A stretch of 64,000 bases of DNA. Origin: Bacillota bacterium. GTDB lineage: Bacteria; Bacillota; Clostridia; Christensenellales; Aristaeellaceae. The stretch spans positions 155,942 to 219,941 of the forward strand of contig JAEZQK010000060.1 in the NCBI GenBank assembly GCA_023413135.1. Direction: 5' to 3'. This document shows, one piece after another, positions 47,470 to 57,439 of the stretch. The position numbers were made by a program, and so were the translations under genes. Each line of letters starts with the position of its first letter. The stretch's first letter is position 1. Under the pieces are notes generated by a model. It was given only the letters and a program-made list of their open reading frames with translations. It was not told where the DNA came from and did not search any database.

Positions 47470-49258
47470 GGCAGCTCACCCACCATTCTGCCATCATCAG
47501 CGCCAGCAATGCTATCGTAAGAAGCGTAGTAAGCTCCCGGCCATAATCCGTCACGCCAGCCCGCAGCTGGTTTTCCCCCGAGCTTTCGGCCACGGTGCGC
47601 ACATCGCTTTCTGTTGTGGGAACATTCACTACAAAAGGCGTTTGCACCGTTTCCCCGCTGAGCAGTGTCTGGGAGAGGGTGTACAGCCCGGCTTCCCCCG
47701 TATCATCAAAGGGCAGCGCGGGAATGGGCGGCGCCAGGGAAACACTTTTTCCGGCTGGTGTTAAGGCCACAGCCTTAGCCGTCCGCCCGTCCAGGGAAAG
47801 CGACAGCACGTCGCCGCATAGCGCGTCCGCCACATTGGACAGCACATCCGGCATGAGATAGTTTAACGCGTGCATCATGAAGATGGGAAAGTCGTATTTA
47901 AGTACCCAGTTGCTTTCATGCAAGTCAAAGCCGATGACCACAAACCGGCTTCCGTTTTCCTCCCCGGCGGAAATGAGCACATCCCCGCCCGAAACAAGCA
48001 CCGGCTGCCCGCCGGAAAGGGGCGCATATTGCTTGAGCGCCACGCCTTGAAAGGAAACGTGATTAGAAAACCGGTCCGCCAGCGTGCCGCCCGCCAAGCT
48101 CAAAGCGTATTCCGGCGTTTTCGTCCCGCCCGGTGTCACGCCCAGAACCTGAGCAGCAGGCTGAAGGATCAGGAACGAACCGCTTTGCGGCAGAGGGTCA
48201 GGCAGTTCCCCGTCGTACACATACAGGCTGCAATTTTGCAAGGAAGGCGCATCCTCTTTTGTGGTACGGATCAAATCCACATCCTCCCGCTGCAAAAGCG
48301 CTTTTTCCAAAAAAATATTATCCTGCCCGATCAGGGCAATCTTCTTTTGACCCCGCTCGCGCATCACAAAATGGCGCTGGTTGTCTGCCGGCAAACCATC
48401 ACCCTCCACGATCTCCGCCCGTATGTACGCAGCATTCTCCGGTACCATAAGGCGCACGCTCTGCGTGCCGCCGGCTGAAATCTCCACGGTGCGTGCATCG
48501 CACAATTGCCCGTCGGCATAACACCGGACGGTCACGCTTTTCGCCTCGCCATAGTTTATGATCCGGGCCAGTGCCGCCGTCCCTTCCTCCAGGCGGGAGG
48601 CGGTCAGGGAAATTATGGCGCAGTTCTCCACGCCCTCCCCTACGGCAACATACCGCACACCCTCCTCCCCCTGCGGCAGGAAGGTATCGGAGAAGACGAC
48701 GATGTTCAGGTTTTCAATCTCCCGGCCCATGGCCCGGGCCAGGGAAAGCGCGCCGGCCACATCGGCATTCCCGTTTTCTGCTTGAATATCATCAAGCGCA
48801 CGTGCGGCCTCCTGCCGGTCGGCGGAGCGTGACAAAAGGTGCGTTACCTTTTTGCCGGCAGACAAAATCGTCAGCCGGTCGGCCACGCCCATGCCTTCCA
48901 CCATCCGCCTGGCTTCCGAAACCGCCTGATTCAGCCGGCTTTGCCCGGAGGCGGCCGCCTGCATGCTCATGGACACATCGAATATCATCACCGTTTCCCC
49001 GCCCATCTGCGCACCGGGAAGCAGAGGCCGCATGAGGGATAAGGCAAGCAAAAGCGCCGCCAATAATTGCAAAAACATCAAAAGATTGCTTTTGAGCTTT
49101 TGGAAAGGCCTGCTGGCCGTTTGATCCTCCAGCGTCCTTCGCCAAAGGTAGGTGCTGGAAATAGATTGCTCCCGGTATTCCTTGCGCAGTATGTACAATG
49201 CCAGAACGGCCAAAAGCCCAGCCAGCGCCCATGTCCCCGCCGGGTAAAGAAACTGCAT
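47459..49258 (-). CDS. BatA-like membrane protein with VWA domain
   Basis: A 599-residue protein with an N-terminal BatA domain (two membrane spans at about 5-23 and 57-80), a VWA domain whose MIDAS is D94-x-S96-x-S98 (FDVSMSM), a beta-rich region, and a C-terminal span (about 575-595). AAAGGAGG precedes the ATG. It follows the DUF58 gene by 12 bases. In known MoxR systems such proteins assemble with the ATPase on the membrane. Confidence 0.85.
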   Translation of the reverse strand: MQFLYPAGTWALAGLLAVLALYILRKEYREQSISSTYLWRRTLEDQTASRPFQKLKSNLLMFLQLLAALLLALSLMRPLLPGAQMGGETVMIFDVSMSMQAAASGQSRLNQAVSEARRMVEGMGVADRLTILSAGKKVTHLLSRSADRQEAARALDDIQAENGNADVAGALSLARAMGREIENLNIVVFSDTFLPQGEEGVRYVAVGEGVENCAIISLTASRLEEGTAALARIINYGEAKSVTVRCYADGQLCDARTVEISAGGTQSVRLMVPENAAYIRAEIVEGDGLPADNQRHFVMRERGQKKIALIGQDNIFLEKALLQREDVDLIRTTKEDAPSLQNCSLYVYDGELPDPLPQSGSFLILQPAAQVLGVTPGGTKTPEYALSLAGGTLADRFSNHVSFQGVALKQYAPLSGGQPVLVSGGDVLISAGEENGSRFVVIGFDLHESNWVLKYDFPIFMMHALNYLMPDVLSNVADALCGDVLSLSLDGRTAKAVALTPAGKSVSLAPPIPALPFDDTGEAGLYTLSQTLLSGETVQTPFVVNVPTTESDVRTVAESSGENQLRAGVTDYGRELTTLLTIALLALMMAEWWVSCRAG

Positions 49259-49270
49259 GCGCTTCCTCCT

Positions 49271-50137
49271 TTAGGCGATAATGCCGCCCCGCATAAAATT
49301 TCCAAGAGCGTCATGCATCAAATCCATATCCGAGCGCAGCAGCACATATGGCATGCCGTGGCGGTGGCAATACGCTCGCGCGCCGCCGATAAACGATTCC
49401 AGATTTTTATGATACCGGCGCAGCAGTTCCCCGTTCACCGTCACATCCATCGCTGGGCCGCCCTCGGAATCTATCAGCCGCAGGGATCCATTCAGCTCCG
49501 GCTCCATCTCCTCCTTGGAAAGCACCTGCGCAAGCACCACCTGCTGCTTGCGGTACTGCAAGGAATTAAAAGCGCCTTCGCTGCCGTCCTCCGAAAACAG
49601 ATCGCTGATCAAAGCACACATACCCCGGGCGGCTTTAAGCGGGATACGCGTCACGGCCTTTGTCAGCTTCGTTTCCCCGGAAGGCTGGATATCCTGAAGA
49701 AAGGCTAACGCCTGAACATATCCCTGCCTTCCCGCATACGTAGGGCTTCTTAACACTTTTTCTCCATTCAGCGCCACGATGCTGACCCGGTCGCCGCCGG
49801 ATACCGCTAAATATGCCAGCATCAGGGCGGCATCCACTGCAAACGCCCATTTGGATGGTTCCCCAAAGCCCATGGATGCGCTGGCATCCAGGATCAAGGT
49901 CAGATGCATTTCCTGTTCTTCCATGAAAAGCTTCAAAAACAGCCTGTCAAACCTGGCATAGGCATTCCAGTCGATCCGGCGCAGGTCGTCCCCCGGCGCG
50001 TATTCCCGAAAGTCTGAAAATTCCGCCGAGTCACCCAGCGCCCGGGATTTGCGTACGCCTCCTGCCCCGCCCCGTACATACGACTGCATGGCAAGGCGCA
50101 ATGCATCCAGCCTGTGAAGCATATCATCGTTCAGCAT
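49271..50137 (-). CDS. DUF58 domain protein
   Basis: A 288-residue protein of the DUF58 family, itself a VWA-like fold, standard partner of MoxR ATPases. The signature is DFREYAPGDDLRRIDWNAYARFDRLFLKLF (motifs FREYAPGDD and RIDWNAYAR), followed by DASASMGFG (MIDAS-like). No membrane segments are present, so it is probably cytoplasmic. AAGGAG lies six bases before the ATG; the gene begins 13 bases after the MoxR stop. Confidence 0.9.
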   Translation of the reverse strand: MLNDDMLHRLDALRLAMQSYVRGGAGGVRKSRALGDSAEFSDFREYAPGDDLRRIDWNAYARFDRLFLKLFMEEQEMHLTLILDASASMGFGEPSKWAFAVDAALMLAYLAVSGGDRVSIVALNGEKVLRSPTYAGRQGYVQALAFLQDIQPSGETKLTKAVTRIPLKAARGMCALISDLFSEDGSEGAFNSLQYRKQQVVLAQVLSKEEMEPELNGSLRLIDSEGGPAMDVTVNGELLRRYHKNLESFIGGARAYCHRHGMPYVLLRSDMDLMHDALGNFMRGGIIA

Positions 50138-50150
50138 GGTAAGCTCCTTG

Positions 50151-51143
50151 TCATGTTTTCAGGCTGTCCACGAGCATTTGCAAAAGCCCGTCCACCGTAT
50201 GGCCTTCCGCCAGGCCTTCAAAGTTCAGCGCCGCCCGGTGCCGCAAACAGGCCGGAGCCACCGCACGGATATCCTCAAAGGATACGTTGTAGCGCCCCTC
50301 CATCAAGGCACGTACGCGGGCCGTACTGATCATCGCCTGCCCGGCCCGGGGGCTCGCCCCAAAGCGCAGATATTTGCGGGCAGGTTCGGGGCTCTCCAAA
50401 AGCTCCGGGTGTGTGGCCAGCACCAATTTCAGCGCATAATCCTGCACGGCCCTCGCCACAGGAACCTGTTTCGCCACGCTGCGCAAGAGAAGGATATCTT
50501 CGCCGGTAGCTACAGCCTCGGCCGCCGATGGCTCTGCCGTGACCGTCATATCCATGATGCCATTCAGTTCCGCCAAAGAGGGGAAGGGCACCAGGAGCTT
50601 GAATAAAAAGCGGTCCAGCTGCGCCTCCGGCAGCGGATACGTGCCCTCTTGTTCGATGGGGTTCTGGGTGGCCAGCACAAAATACGGTTCGGGCAGCTTG
50701 CGCGTTACGCCGCCCACGGTAATGCTGTGCTCCTGCATGGCCTCCAAAAGGGCCGACTGGGTTTTGGGCGTGGCCCGGTTGATCTCGTCCGCCAGCACGA
50801 TGGAGGAAAACAGCGGCCCCGGAACAAAAGAAAAGCTGTTGCCCTCCCCGGTTTTCACGATGATGTTGGTACCGGTGATGTCGGCGGGCATCAAATCGGG
50901 CGTGAACTGAATACGGGAGAAAGGCAGGTTCAGCACCCGGCCCAGCGCCTTTACCAGCCGCGTCTTGCCAAGCCCCGGAACCCCCTCCAACAGAACATTG
51001 CCACCCGTCACCAGAGCCATGAGCAGATGGTCGATCACTTCCTTTTGCCCTACGATCTCCCGGCCGATTTGATCCCTGATTCGCGCTATGGTGGATTGAA
51101 AAGATAATATTTCCTCTTTGCCTGCCTCCATGGTTGTGGACAT
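50151..51143 (-). CDS. MoxR-family AAA+ ATPase
   Basis: A 330-residue AAA+ ATPase with Walker A GVPGLGKT (54-61), Walker B LADEINRA (about 116) and sensor 1 ATQNP; the C-terminal lid is complete. MoxR proteins are chaperone-like and remodel or load VWA-protein complexes. The start is ATG 51143 after AGGAGG; the frame opens at 51203 within the preceding gene. Its partners follow directly downstream. Confidence 0.92.
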   Translation of the reverse strand: MSTTMEAGKEEILSFQSTIARIRDQIGREIVGQKEVIDHLLMALVTGGNVLLEGVPGLGKTRLVKALGRVLNLPFSRIQFTPDLMPADITGTNIIVKTGEGNSFSFVPGPLFSSIVLADEINRATPKTQSALLEAMQEHSITVGGVTRKLPEPYFVLATQNPIEQEGTYPLPEAQLDRFLFKLLVPFPSLAELNGIMDMTVTAEPSAAEAVATGEDILLLRSVAKQVPVARAVQDYALKLVLATHPELLESPEPARKYLRFGASPRAGQAMISTARVRALMEGRYNVSFEDIRAVAPACLRHRAALNFEGLAEGHTVDGLLQMLVDSLKT

Positions 51144-51166
51144 GGCGTATCCTCCTAACATTCCTA

Positions 51167-52720
51167 TCAATCGATCAATGCCTGAAAATATCCGTCCACC
51201 CACAGCTGCATACCCTCGGGCAGCAATTCCTGCTGGGCGGCCTTGGACGCCGCTTCCTGATAGTCAAAGATGACTTCATGATAAGGCACCTGGCCGGATG
51301 CGTCCCCCAGGCCAGGGCCCATTTGCACTTGCTGTGATTCGCCTTCGCCCAATGTTCCGGTGGTTTGATGTACATCGTCCGCGCCATCTAACCGGGTGGG
51401 ATCATAGATGGTCTCATACTGCCCCAGCTTATATTCGGGCGAGCCAGTGCCATCCCCTTGGGAACCGGTACCCGCTTTGCTGATCCCCCCGTCCTGGTTG
51501 GTACTGCCTTTCCCGGCCCCGGCGCCGCCCTGCTGCCCCTGTCCACTGCCCGAGCCTTGGCCGCTTCCCGTGCCTGTACCTTGTCCGATACCTGCCGCCA
51601 GGCCGGAGCTACCTTGGGAGGCGGAAAGCGTTCCTGAACGAAGCTGGGCCAATAAGGAGCTCAGATTCCCCATACTCCCCGGATTCCCCGGCGATGAACC
51701 GGAGCAAGAGCTTTGCATGGCAGAATTCAAGGCATTCAGGGCCGCATTCAGGTTTTGCGAATTCCCGGCATTCAGCGCCTGGGCAGTCTGGGCCGCAGCT
51801 TGTTTCAGCGCGCCTTCCGGCAAAGCGTTTGCTGCTTGCTGGAGCGCGGCGGAGGCCGATGATTGCGTGCCGGACTGGGCCTTTGAAAGCTGCTCAACGG
51901 CCTTTGAAGCCGCTTCGGCATCGCTTTTTGCCAAGGCCTCTGATAGATCCTTCAAACCGCTTTGCGAAAACGCCTCGGCGGCTTCCGTCCTCGCCTTGTC
52001 CGATGCGTTCTTCTGCAAATCATCTAATTCACGCTGTGCCTTGTCCATGGCCAAATACGCCTGCTGCGGTTCTGTGGCTTCCCGGAGGTCCCGGGCCAGA
52101 TCCCCCATCAGTTTCCGCAGCGCATTCAGCTCCTCCTTGGTATACGCGGTCTCATCCAGCTTTTCAGCCTCTTCCTCCACGGACTTTAACTGCTCGGCCA
52201 TGGCCTTTTGAAATGCTTCCCGCCTTTTAAGCACCTCGTTTTGCGGGTTGGGGATGGAGATCAGCGTCACCGCTACCATAAGGGCAACGGCACCTGCCGC
52301 CAGCAGCGGGCGTTTGTTCCATTTCAGCGGGACTGCGTTCTTTATCGGAAGGCTCTTCAGGTGGCGGACCGCATCCTCCCGCTGGAGCAGCGCCATAGGC
52401 GTATCCTCATACAGATAAAGGGCGGTAAGAGCGCGCTCTTTCAGCCCGCCCGCATCCACCTGCCGGGCCGCCAGTTCATAAGTGACAGGCCTTATAAGCC
52501 CTACTATCACGGCCAGCACAAGCAATAGGAAAGCCGTCGCGGCCATCCACACAGCCAAATGAGGAATGGGAATATAATACGATGCCGCCGCGAAGGCGGC
52601 ACAGCTTGCGCAGGCGATCAGTACCCCAATGCTTCCATACCGGACGGCATATTGCAGGTGCACCCGCCGCCTGACTGGCCGCAATGCCTGCTTGAGAACG
52701 GGATGCGCCTTCTCCCTCAT
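51167..52720 (-). CDS. DUF4175-like membrane protein with coiled coil and Gly/Ser/Gln-rich linker
   Basis: A 517-residue protein: two N-terminal membrane spans (about 30-50, 55-75), a third at about 140-155, then a long charged coiled coil (about 165-290), a Gly/Ser/Gln/Thr-rich low-complexity section (about 355-430) and a final globular patch. The pattern resembles DUF4175/TIGR02302-like proteins found beside MoxR/DUF58 genes. Its ATG overlaps the permease stop (ATGA), so it is translationally coupled. A scaffold or tension-sensing role is possible; the function is unknown. Confidence 0.72.
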   Translation of the reverse strand: MREKAHPVLKQALRPVRRRVHLQYAVRYGSIGVLIACASCAAFAAASYYIPIPHLAVWMAATAFLLLVLAVIVGLIRPVTYELAARQVDAGGLKERALTALYLYEDTPMALLQREDAVRHLKSLPIKNAVPLKWNKRPLLAAGAVALMVAVTLISIPNPQNEVLKRREAFQKAMAEQLKSVEEEAEKLDETAYTKEELNALRKLMGDLARDLREATEPQQAYLAMDKAQRELDDLQKNASDKARTEAAEAFSQSGLKDLSEALAKSDAEAASKAVEQLSKAQSGTQSSASAALQQAANALPEGALKQAAAQTAQALNAGNSQNLNAALNALNSAMQSSCSGSSPGNPGSMGNLSSLLAQLRSGTLSASQGSSGLAAGIGQGTGTGSGQGSGSGQGQQGGAGAGKGSTNQDGGISKAGTGSQGDGTGSPEYKLGQYETIYDPTRLDGADDVHQTTGTLGEGESQQVQMGPGLGDASGQVPYHEVIFDYQEAASKAAQQELLPEGMQLWVDGYFQALID

Positions 52721-53649
52721 GCCGCCAGCTCCTTTGCCACTTTCCGGCGGCCTCTAATGCGGCTTACCCGCGGACGGATCAGCAGTGCGGAAAGGAAAGT
52801 CAGGAGCAATGAGGCGGCAAACACAGCGCCCATATTGATCCAGGCGATCAGCCTGAAATCCACTTTTTCAAAAAGCTGATAGTAAACGTAGCCCGAAGGG
52901 ATGATTTGGAAGGTGCGCTCCAATAGCCCCGTCTGGTCCGCCATCAGCGACAGCAGGCCGATGCCGGGGTTTACAAACAGCAGCTTTGGCAAAGCGGCAA
53001 GCACCGTGTTGGAATCCAAGGAAGCCAGCAGATCCTGATTGCTGATGTATCTCATCACCGTATCGTTACCCAGCGCCATGGGAACCAACGTGCCGATGCC
53101 GATGGCAAAGACCGCAAGGTAGGATACCACCGTGGCCGCCGTCGTGCGCTTGAATATGGACGAAACAAAAAGGCCCACGGAAAGCGCGCCAAAAGCCGAT
53201 ACGCACATGAACAGCAGCACGGTCAGCACCTGGGCAAGGCTGACTCCTCCAAACAGGAGCACCACGCACAGCATGGGGAAGGAGGAAAAAAGCACCAGCA
53301 CTATAAAGCTGAAGCTTTCCATCAGCTTGCCCACCGCGATTTTAAAGGAGCCCATATGGGTCACCAGAATCAGGTCCAGTGTCTGGCGCTCCCGCTCTCC
53401 GGAGATAGCGCCTGCCGTCATGCCGGGCGCCACCAGAAGGAGCAGCACAAACTGCAGCGCCACGGAGTAAATGTAATGGTCCAGGCCCACCCGCATGCTG
53501 CCTATGGTCATGGTCTGCCGGCCCAGCACGGAAAAGGAACTGGCAATGGCATACGCCAGCATCAAAGCGCCGTACAGCGTCAGGATGATCACGGTGCGCA
53601 TGGAGCGCATGCGCCTGCGTGCGCTGGAAGCAAAAATCGGGTTGATCAT
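52717..53649 (-). CDS. ABC-2-type transporter permease
   Basis: A 310-residue integral membrane protein with six predicted spans and the ABC-2 signature region GAISGERERQTLDLILVT (about 85-102). It pairs with the ATPase encoded just upstream, whose stop overlaps its start by four bases. ABC-2 systems export lipids, polysaccharides or drugs, or act as membrane motors; GldF-like proteins share this layout. The cargo is unknown. Confidence 0.87.
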   Translation of the reverse strand: MINPIFASSARRRMRSMRTVIILTLYGALMLAYAIASSFSVLGRQTMTIGSMRVGLDHYIYSVALQFVLLLLVAPGMTAGAISGERERQTLDLILVTHMGSFKIAVGKLMESFSFIVLVLFSSFPMLCVVLLFGGVSLAQVLTVLLFMCVSAFGALSVGLFVSSIFKRTTAATVVSYLAVFAIGIGTLVPMALGNDTVMRYISNQDLLASLDSNTVLAALPKLLFVNPGIGLLSLMADQTGLLERTFQIIPSGYVYYQLFEKVDFRLIAWINMGAVFAASLLLTFLSALLIRPRVSRIRGRRKVAKELAA

Positions 53650-54581
53650 TCCTGCGTCACCTCCATGAATACCTTTTCCAGGTTGATAGGCGCCCGGTGG
53701 AAGTCCACCACCGGCATTTCTTTGTGCATGAGCGTCTGCAAAAGCAATGCCGTTTCCTTGGAGCCGCCCTCAAAATCCACACGCAGAAGAAGCTCCTCCG
53801 GCTGCGTGATCCCTGTGACGCCGGGGAATTCCTTCAAAAGCGCAACGGCTCCCGCCACCTGCTCTCCGGTAGCGTCCTTCATCAAAAGAATATCCAACGG
53901 CGCCTGCCCCCGCATCTTCCTGGCCAATTCCGCCACCGGCCCGGAAAATACCAGCTTGCCGTGGTCGATGATGGTCAGGGAATCGCACATTTCGGAAAGC
54001 TCCGGCAGAATGTGGGAGGAGATGAGGATCGTTTTCCCCATACCCCGAAGCGTACGCAGAATATCCTTCATCTCCGCCCTGGCCCTGGGGTCCATGCCGG
54101 AGGCCGGCTCATCCAGAACAAGGAGTTTGGGATCATGAATCAGGCTTCTGGCCAGGCACAGCCGCTGCTTCATGCCCCGGGACAGAACATCGATGTAAGC
54201 GTGCTTCTTGTCCGAAAGCCGCACAATCTCCAACAGCCGGTCCACCATCTTTTGGCGTTCCTTGTGGTTTATGGCGTAGCACCTGGCGTAAAAATCCAGG
54301 TACTCCCAGGCTTTCAGACCATCGTACACACCAAAGAAGTCAGGCATGTATCCTACCATGCGCCGTACTTTTTTCCCTTCCTGGGATACCTCCACCCCAT
54401 CCACATAGGCCTTCCCCGAGGTGGCCGGCAGCAGCGTGGCAAGGATGCGCATGGTGGTGGTTTTCCCCGCACCGTTTGGGCCCACGAATCCGTGCAGCTC
54501 CCCATCGCTGATTTGCAGGCTTAAGCCGTCAAGTGCGGTAAAGCTTCCATATTTTCTGGTCAAATTCTCTGTTACCAGCAT
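53646..54581 (-). CDS. ABC transporter ATP-binding protein
   Basis: A 311-residue ATPase with Walker A GPNGAGKTT (34-42), Q-loop, signature LSRGMKQRL, Walker B LLVLDEPASGMDP and switch His in ISSHILPE. The C-terminal 80 residues are an extra domain as in ABC-2/GldA-like exporters. Its ATG overlaps the previous gene's stop by one base (TAATG). It energises the permease encoded by the next gene. Confidence 0.92.
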   Translation of the reverse strand: MLVTENLTRKYGSFTALDGLSLQISDGELHGFVGPNGAGKTTTMRILATLLPATSGKAYVDGVEVSQEGKKVRRMVGYMPDFFGVYDGLKAWEYLDFYARCYAINHKERQKMVDRLLEIVRLSDKKHAYIDVLSRGMKQRLCLARSLIHDPKLLVLDEPASGMDPRARAEMKDILRTLRGMGKTILISSHILPELSEMCDSLTIIDHGKLVFSGPVAELARKMRGQAPLDILLMKDATGEQVAGAVALLKEFPGVTGITQPEELLLRVDFEGGSKETALLLQTLMHKEMPVVDFHRAPINLEKVFMEVTQE

Positions 54582-57181
54582 TATTCAATCCTCCCTTCCA
54601 GCGAGACGGAGGGAACCATGACGCTTTCGTAATCCCGCGAGGTTGCTCCGGGCAGGAACCTGACATACACCCTTCCATTGGGCCCGATAAAGGGCCGGAT
54701 CTGCTTTTCGGTAAGCGTCACGTACAGCGTGCTTTGTTCCTCCCACATATTCGTTTGATGGTTGTACAACTGCATCTTCGGCACCGTATCATAGGAGGTT
54801 GCCAGTATGCTCAGCGTCGTGACGGAGATCCTTTCGGCATCCGGCATCGTGAAGCAAAAAGCTGGCTGCTGGACAAGCTGGTACGACATGTACAGGTCCG
54901 TCGCCTTTTCCTCTGGCTCGGCAAAACTTCCGTCCGCATTGATCTTCACGGGGTAGGCAGGCAGCGTGCCGATGGGATAATAGACTATTCCTGTCGGGCC
55001 GACGGGCTCATAGGTGAGCAGCACATCCACCACCGCCTGGTGCCCGTGCTTTGTAACCTCGCCGCCGTTCAAATACAGCCTGGTCTGCCCGATCTCATCC
55101 TGGAAGGCCACAAAATGAAAGGGGCTTACCCAGGCGGTTGATCCGGAAGGATTCATATTCACTACCTGCTGGATGGCGCTTTCCTTGAAGGAACGCAGCG
55201 CCAGCTCATCCCTGCTCATGGTATCGCGGTAGTTGACTGTGCCCCCCGCCTGTTCCTCCGGGTAGATGGCCGCCCGGATGATGGGATACAGGTCCATGTC
55301 GTTGGGGCGCATCACGCTGGAGGAGATCATCACGCCCTCTTCAATCTTCGCCTCATAGATGCTTACGGAGCCCGCCAGCGCATTCCTTTTAATGGCTTCT
55401 TCCTCCGGCTTAAGCAGTGTCACCTGCCCGGCTGCCCCCGGCTTCAGCTCGCCCACACGGGCATAGCCAACGTTTGTAAGCAGCAATCCTTCCTTGAAGG
55501 TGTAGGGCGTATCGTTGACGATCTCGCCGTGCAGGCCGTCCTCCTGCATCCATATGCGTCCCGTCAGCTTGCCAAAGGAGGGCATATCCCCGGACAGAGA
55601 CATATGCCTGGGTGTCCATGGAGCGCCGGCGGGATAGCCCACGGCCGCCGTTTCCCCGAAAACGATACGGTACTGCTGCTGTTTGGGCGCGGATGTTGCC
55701 ATAGGATCTTCATAGAAGTAGCTGTTATCGTCAACCGGCGTCAAGACAACGCCATCTTCTCCCTCCACCAGCACTTCCCCCGCCGCAGGACTCGAAAGGC
55801 CGGCAATGGAGGATACCTGCATCTCGCCTTTGGGATTCATGCGGATGCTGGTAAAGGAAGCCACGGCAGGCTTGTTGAAGGGCAGGTTTTGACTCATGAA
55901 GTACAGACCCGCCATACAGAGGATGGCCAGCACCGGCACCGCCAGCCACATCCATTCACGCTTGTCCAGGCGCTTTAACAGAAGATAGCTGCCCAATCCC
56001 GCCAGGACCAGGTACACTGACAGCATAATAATCGCGGGTATCGTGCTGCCGGCGTTTTCAATGGGCACATTCGAAAGCATGTAGGTGGAATACGACCCGC
56101 CGTACAGCCTGCTGGAGATTCTGCCGTACATGGAGGTATATTGGCTGTTCGCACTCGTGAGCAGAACCCGCGGCCATAGGGCGCTCATGCCGGACCAGCC
56201 CGCCAGGGGTTTTGCTCCCAGCTCAAAGGTGGTGGTGTAAACAAATCCGCTCCCCGCCTGGTGCTTAAAGATCAGCGGGTGAGTGTCCAATGATACCAGC
56301 GGCGTGTCTTTAGTACTTACTTCGTTCAGCTGCACGGGCTGATTCAGCGGTTTGTCTCCTGAAAACGCAAAATATTGGATCAGTGCGGGGGTGATATCCC
56401 CTGCCTCCACCAAATTGCCGGCAGTCAGCGACGTATGTTTGGAAAAGTAGGGATAATCCGTCGCCGCCTGGGCGCCGCCGCCTACGATCACGATTCCGCC
56501 GCCCTCCAGCCAGAGGTCAAGCGTCTTAAGCTGGGTAGCGGAGAGGGTAGATACATCAAAGCCGTCCACCACCAGCATCATAAACGAGCTCATCAATGCA
56601 TCGCTCTGGGGAAAATGCTCTGCGTCCAGCGTCACCAGCTGCCATGCCTCATACCGGTCCGCCCAGATACGGTTCAAAGCATCCAGATTCATATAAGAAA
56701 CGGACTGGGGGCTTGGCGAAAGCACGCCGACCAGTACCGCTTCCGGCCTTATGATCCTGTCCGGCTTTTTAATGACGGAGGCCAGCACCTTGCCATCCTT
56801 GACAAACTCGATCACATAGTTGTCCTGCTTCATTTTCAGGTTCACCGGCAGAACAACCCGCTTTTTCGCACCGGAAGCCAGGGTGATGGGATACTCGTAA
56901 CGGTCAAAAAACCGGTTGTTCCGGTAGATGTCCACACCGATGGTTCCTTCGATATCCAGGCCCGTGTTTTCCACCGTCACGGTAAGGGGTATATCCCGCA
57001 TATAAGTGATCGAACCAAAATAGCCAAGCTCCGCTTCCAGGGATATGTCGGGATTCTTCACCGCCACCGGCGCTTGTGTTGCCGCCGCCGTCGGCTGTGG
57101 CAATTTTTCTCCGGAGGCAACCATGGAAAACGCGAGCATCAGCACGCATGCCACCGCAAACAAGATCCTCTTTCTGTGCAA
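54581..57181 (-). CDS. Large exported/membrane protein with GATase-like domain
   Basis: An 866-residue protein starting at TTG 57181, eight bases after AAGGAG (an in-frame GTG at 57208 lacks a ribosome site). A signal-anchor segment (about 4-22), an N-terminal beta domain (YMRDIPLTVTVENTG), a GATase/DUF4350-like fold (LDLWLEGGGIVIVGGGAQAA), two membrane spans at about 400-450, and a C-terminal beta-rich half. The lead gene of the MoxR operon; GldG-like proteins of gliding and ABC-linked systems have a comparable fold order. The substrate of the system is unknown. Confidence 0.78.
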   Translation of the reverse strand: MHRKRILFAVACVLMLAFSMVASGEKLPQPTAAATQAPVAVKNPDISLEAELGYFGSITYMRDIPLTVTVENTGLDIEGTIGVDIYRNNRFFDRYEYPITLASGAKKRVVLPVNLKMKQDNYVIEFVKDGKVLASVIKKPDRIIRPEAVLVGVLSPSPQSVSYMNLDALNRIWADRYEAWQLVTLDAEHFPQSDALMSSFMMLVVDGFDVSTLSATQLKTLDLWLEGGGIVIVGGGAQAATDYPYFSKHTSLTAGNLVEAGDITPALIQYFAFSGDKPLNQPVQLNEVSTKDTPLVSLDTHPLIFKHQAGSGFVYTTTFELGAKPLAGWSGMSALWPRVLLTSANSQYTSMYGRISSRLYGGSYSTYMLSNVPIENAGSTIPAIIMLSVYLVLAGLGSYLLLKRLDKREWMWLAVPVLAILCMAGLYFMSQNLPFNKPAVASFTSIRMNPKGEMQVSSIAGLSSPAAGEVLVEGEDGVVLTPVDDNSYFYEDPMATSAPKQQQYRIVFGETAAVGYPAGAPWTPRHMSLSGDMPSFGKLTGRIWMQEDGLHGEIVNDTPYTFKEGLLLTNVGYARVGELKPGAAGQVTLLKPEEEAIKRNALAGSVSIYEAKIEEGVMISSSVMRPNDMDLYPIIRAAIYPEEQAGGTVNYRDTMSRDELALRSFKESAIQQVVNMNPSGSTAWVSPFHFVAFQDEIGQTRLYLNGGEVTKHGHQAVVDVLLTYEPVGPTGIVYYPIGTLPAYPVKINADGSFAEPEEKATDLYMSYQLVQQPAFCFTMPDAERISVTTLSILATSYDTVPKMQLYNHQTNMWEEQSTLYVTLTEKQIRPFIGPNGRVYVRFLPGATSRDYESVMVPSVSLEGRIE

Positions 57182-57377
57182 ACCTCGTCTCTCCTTCCAG
57201 GCGGGCACGCCTAAAATCCTCTAGTATATATGGGATCCACTGTATAAAGAACGAAAGGGCATGGGAATACCATCCATCCTCATGACTTTTTTCACCTCAG
57301 AATGAAAGTTCCTCAATCCCAATGCCATATTACGCAAAACATAGCCAACAAATCATCAAAACATGATCAGCTTTACC

Positions 57378-57406
57378 TTTACAAGCACATTATTTTATCC
57401 TATAAT
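57378..57406 (+). promoter_or_regulatory. Promoter of the inositol operon regulator
   Basis: TTTACA (57378-57383) and TATAAT (57401-57406), 17 bases apart, lie 33 bases before the iolR-like TTG start. The rest of the 258-base gap to the opposite operon is AT-rich with no further gene. Confidence 0.65.
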
Positions 57407-57439
57407 GCATACAGAAGATGATAAAGGTGGTTTGTTCCT

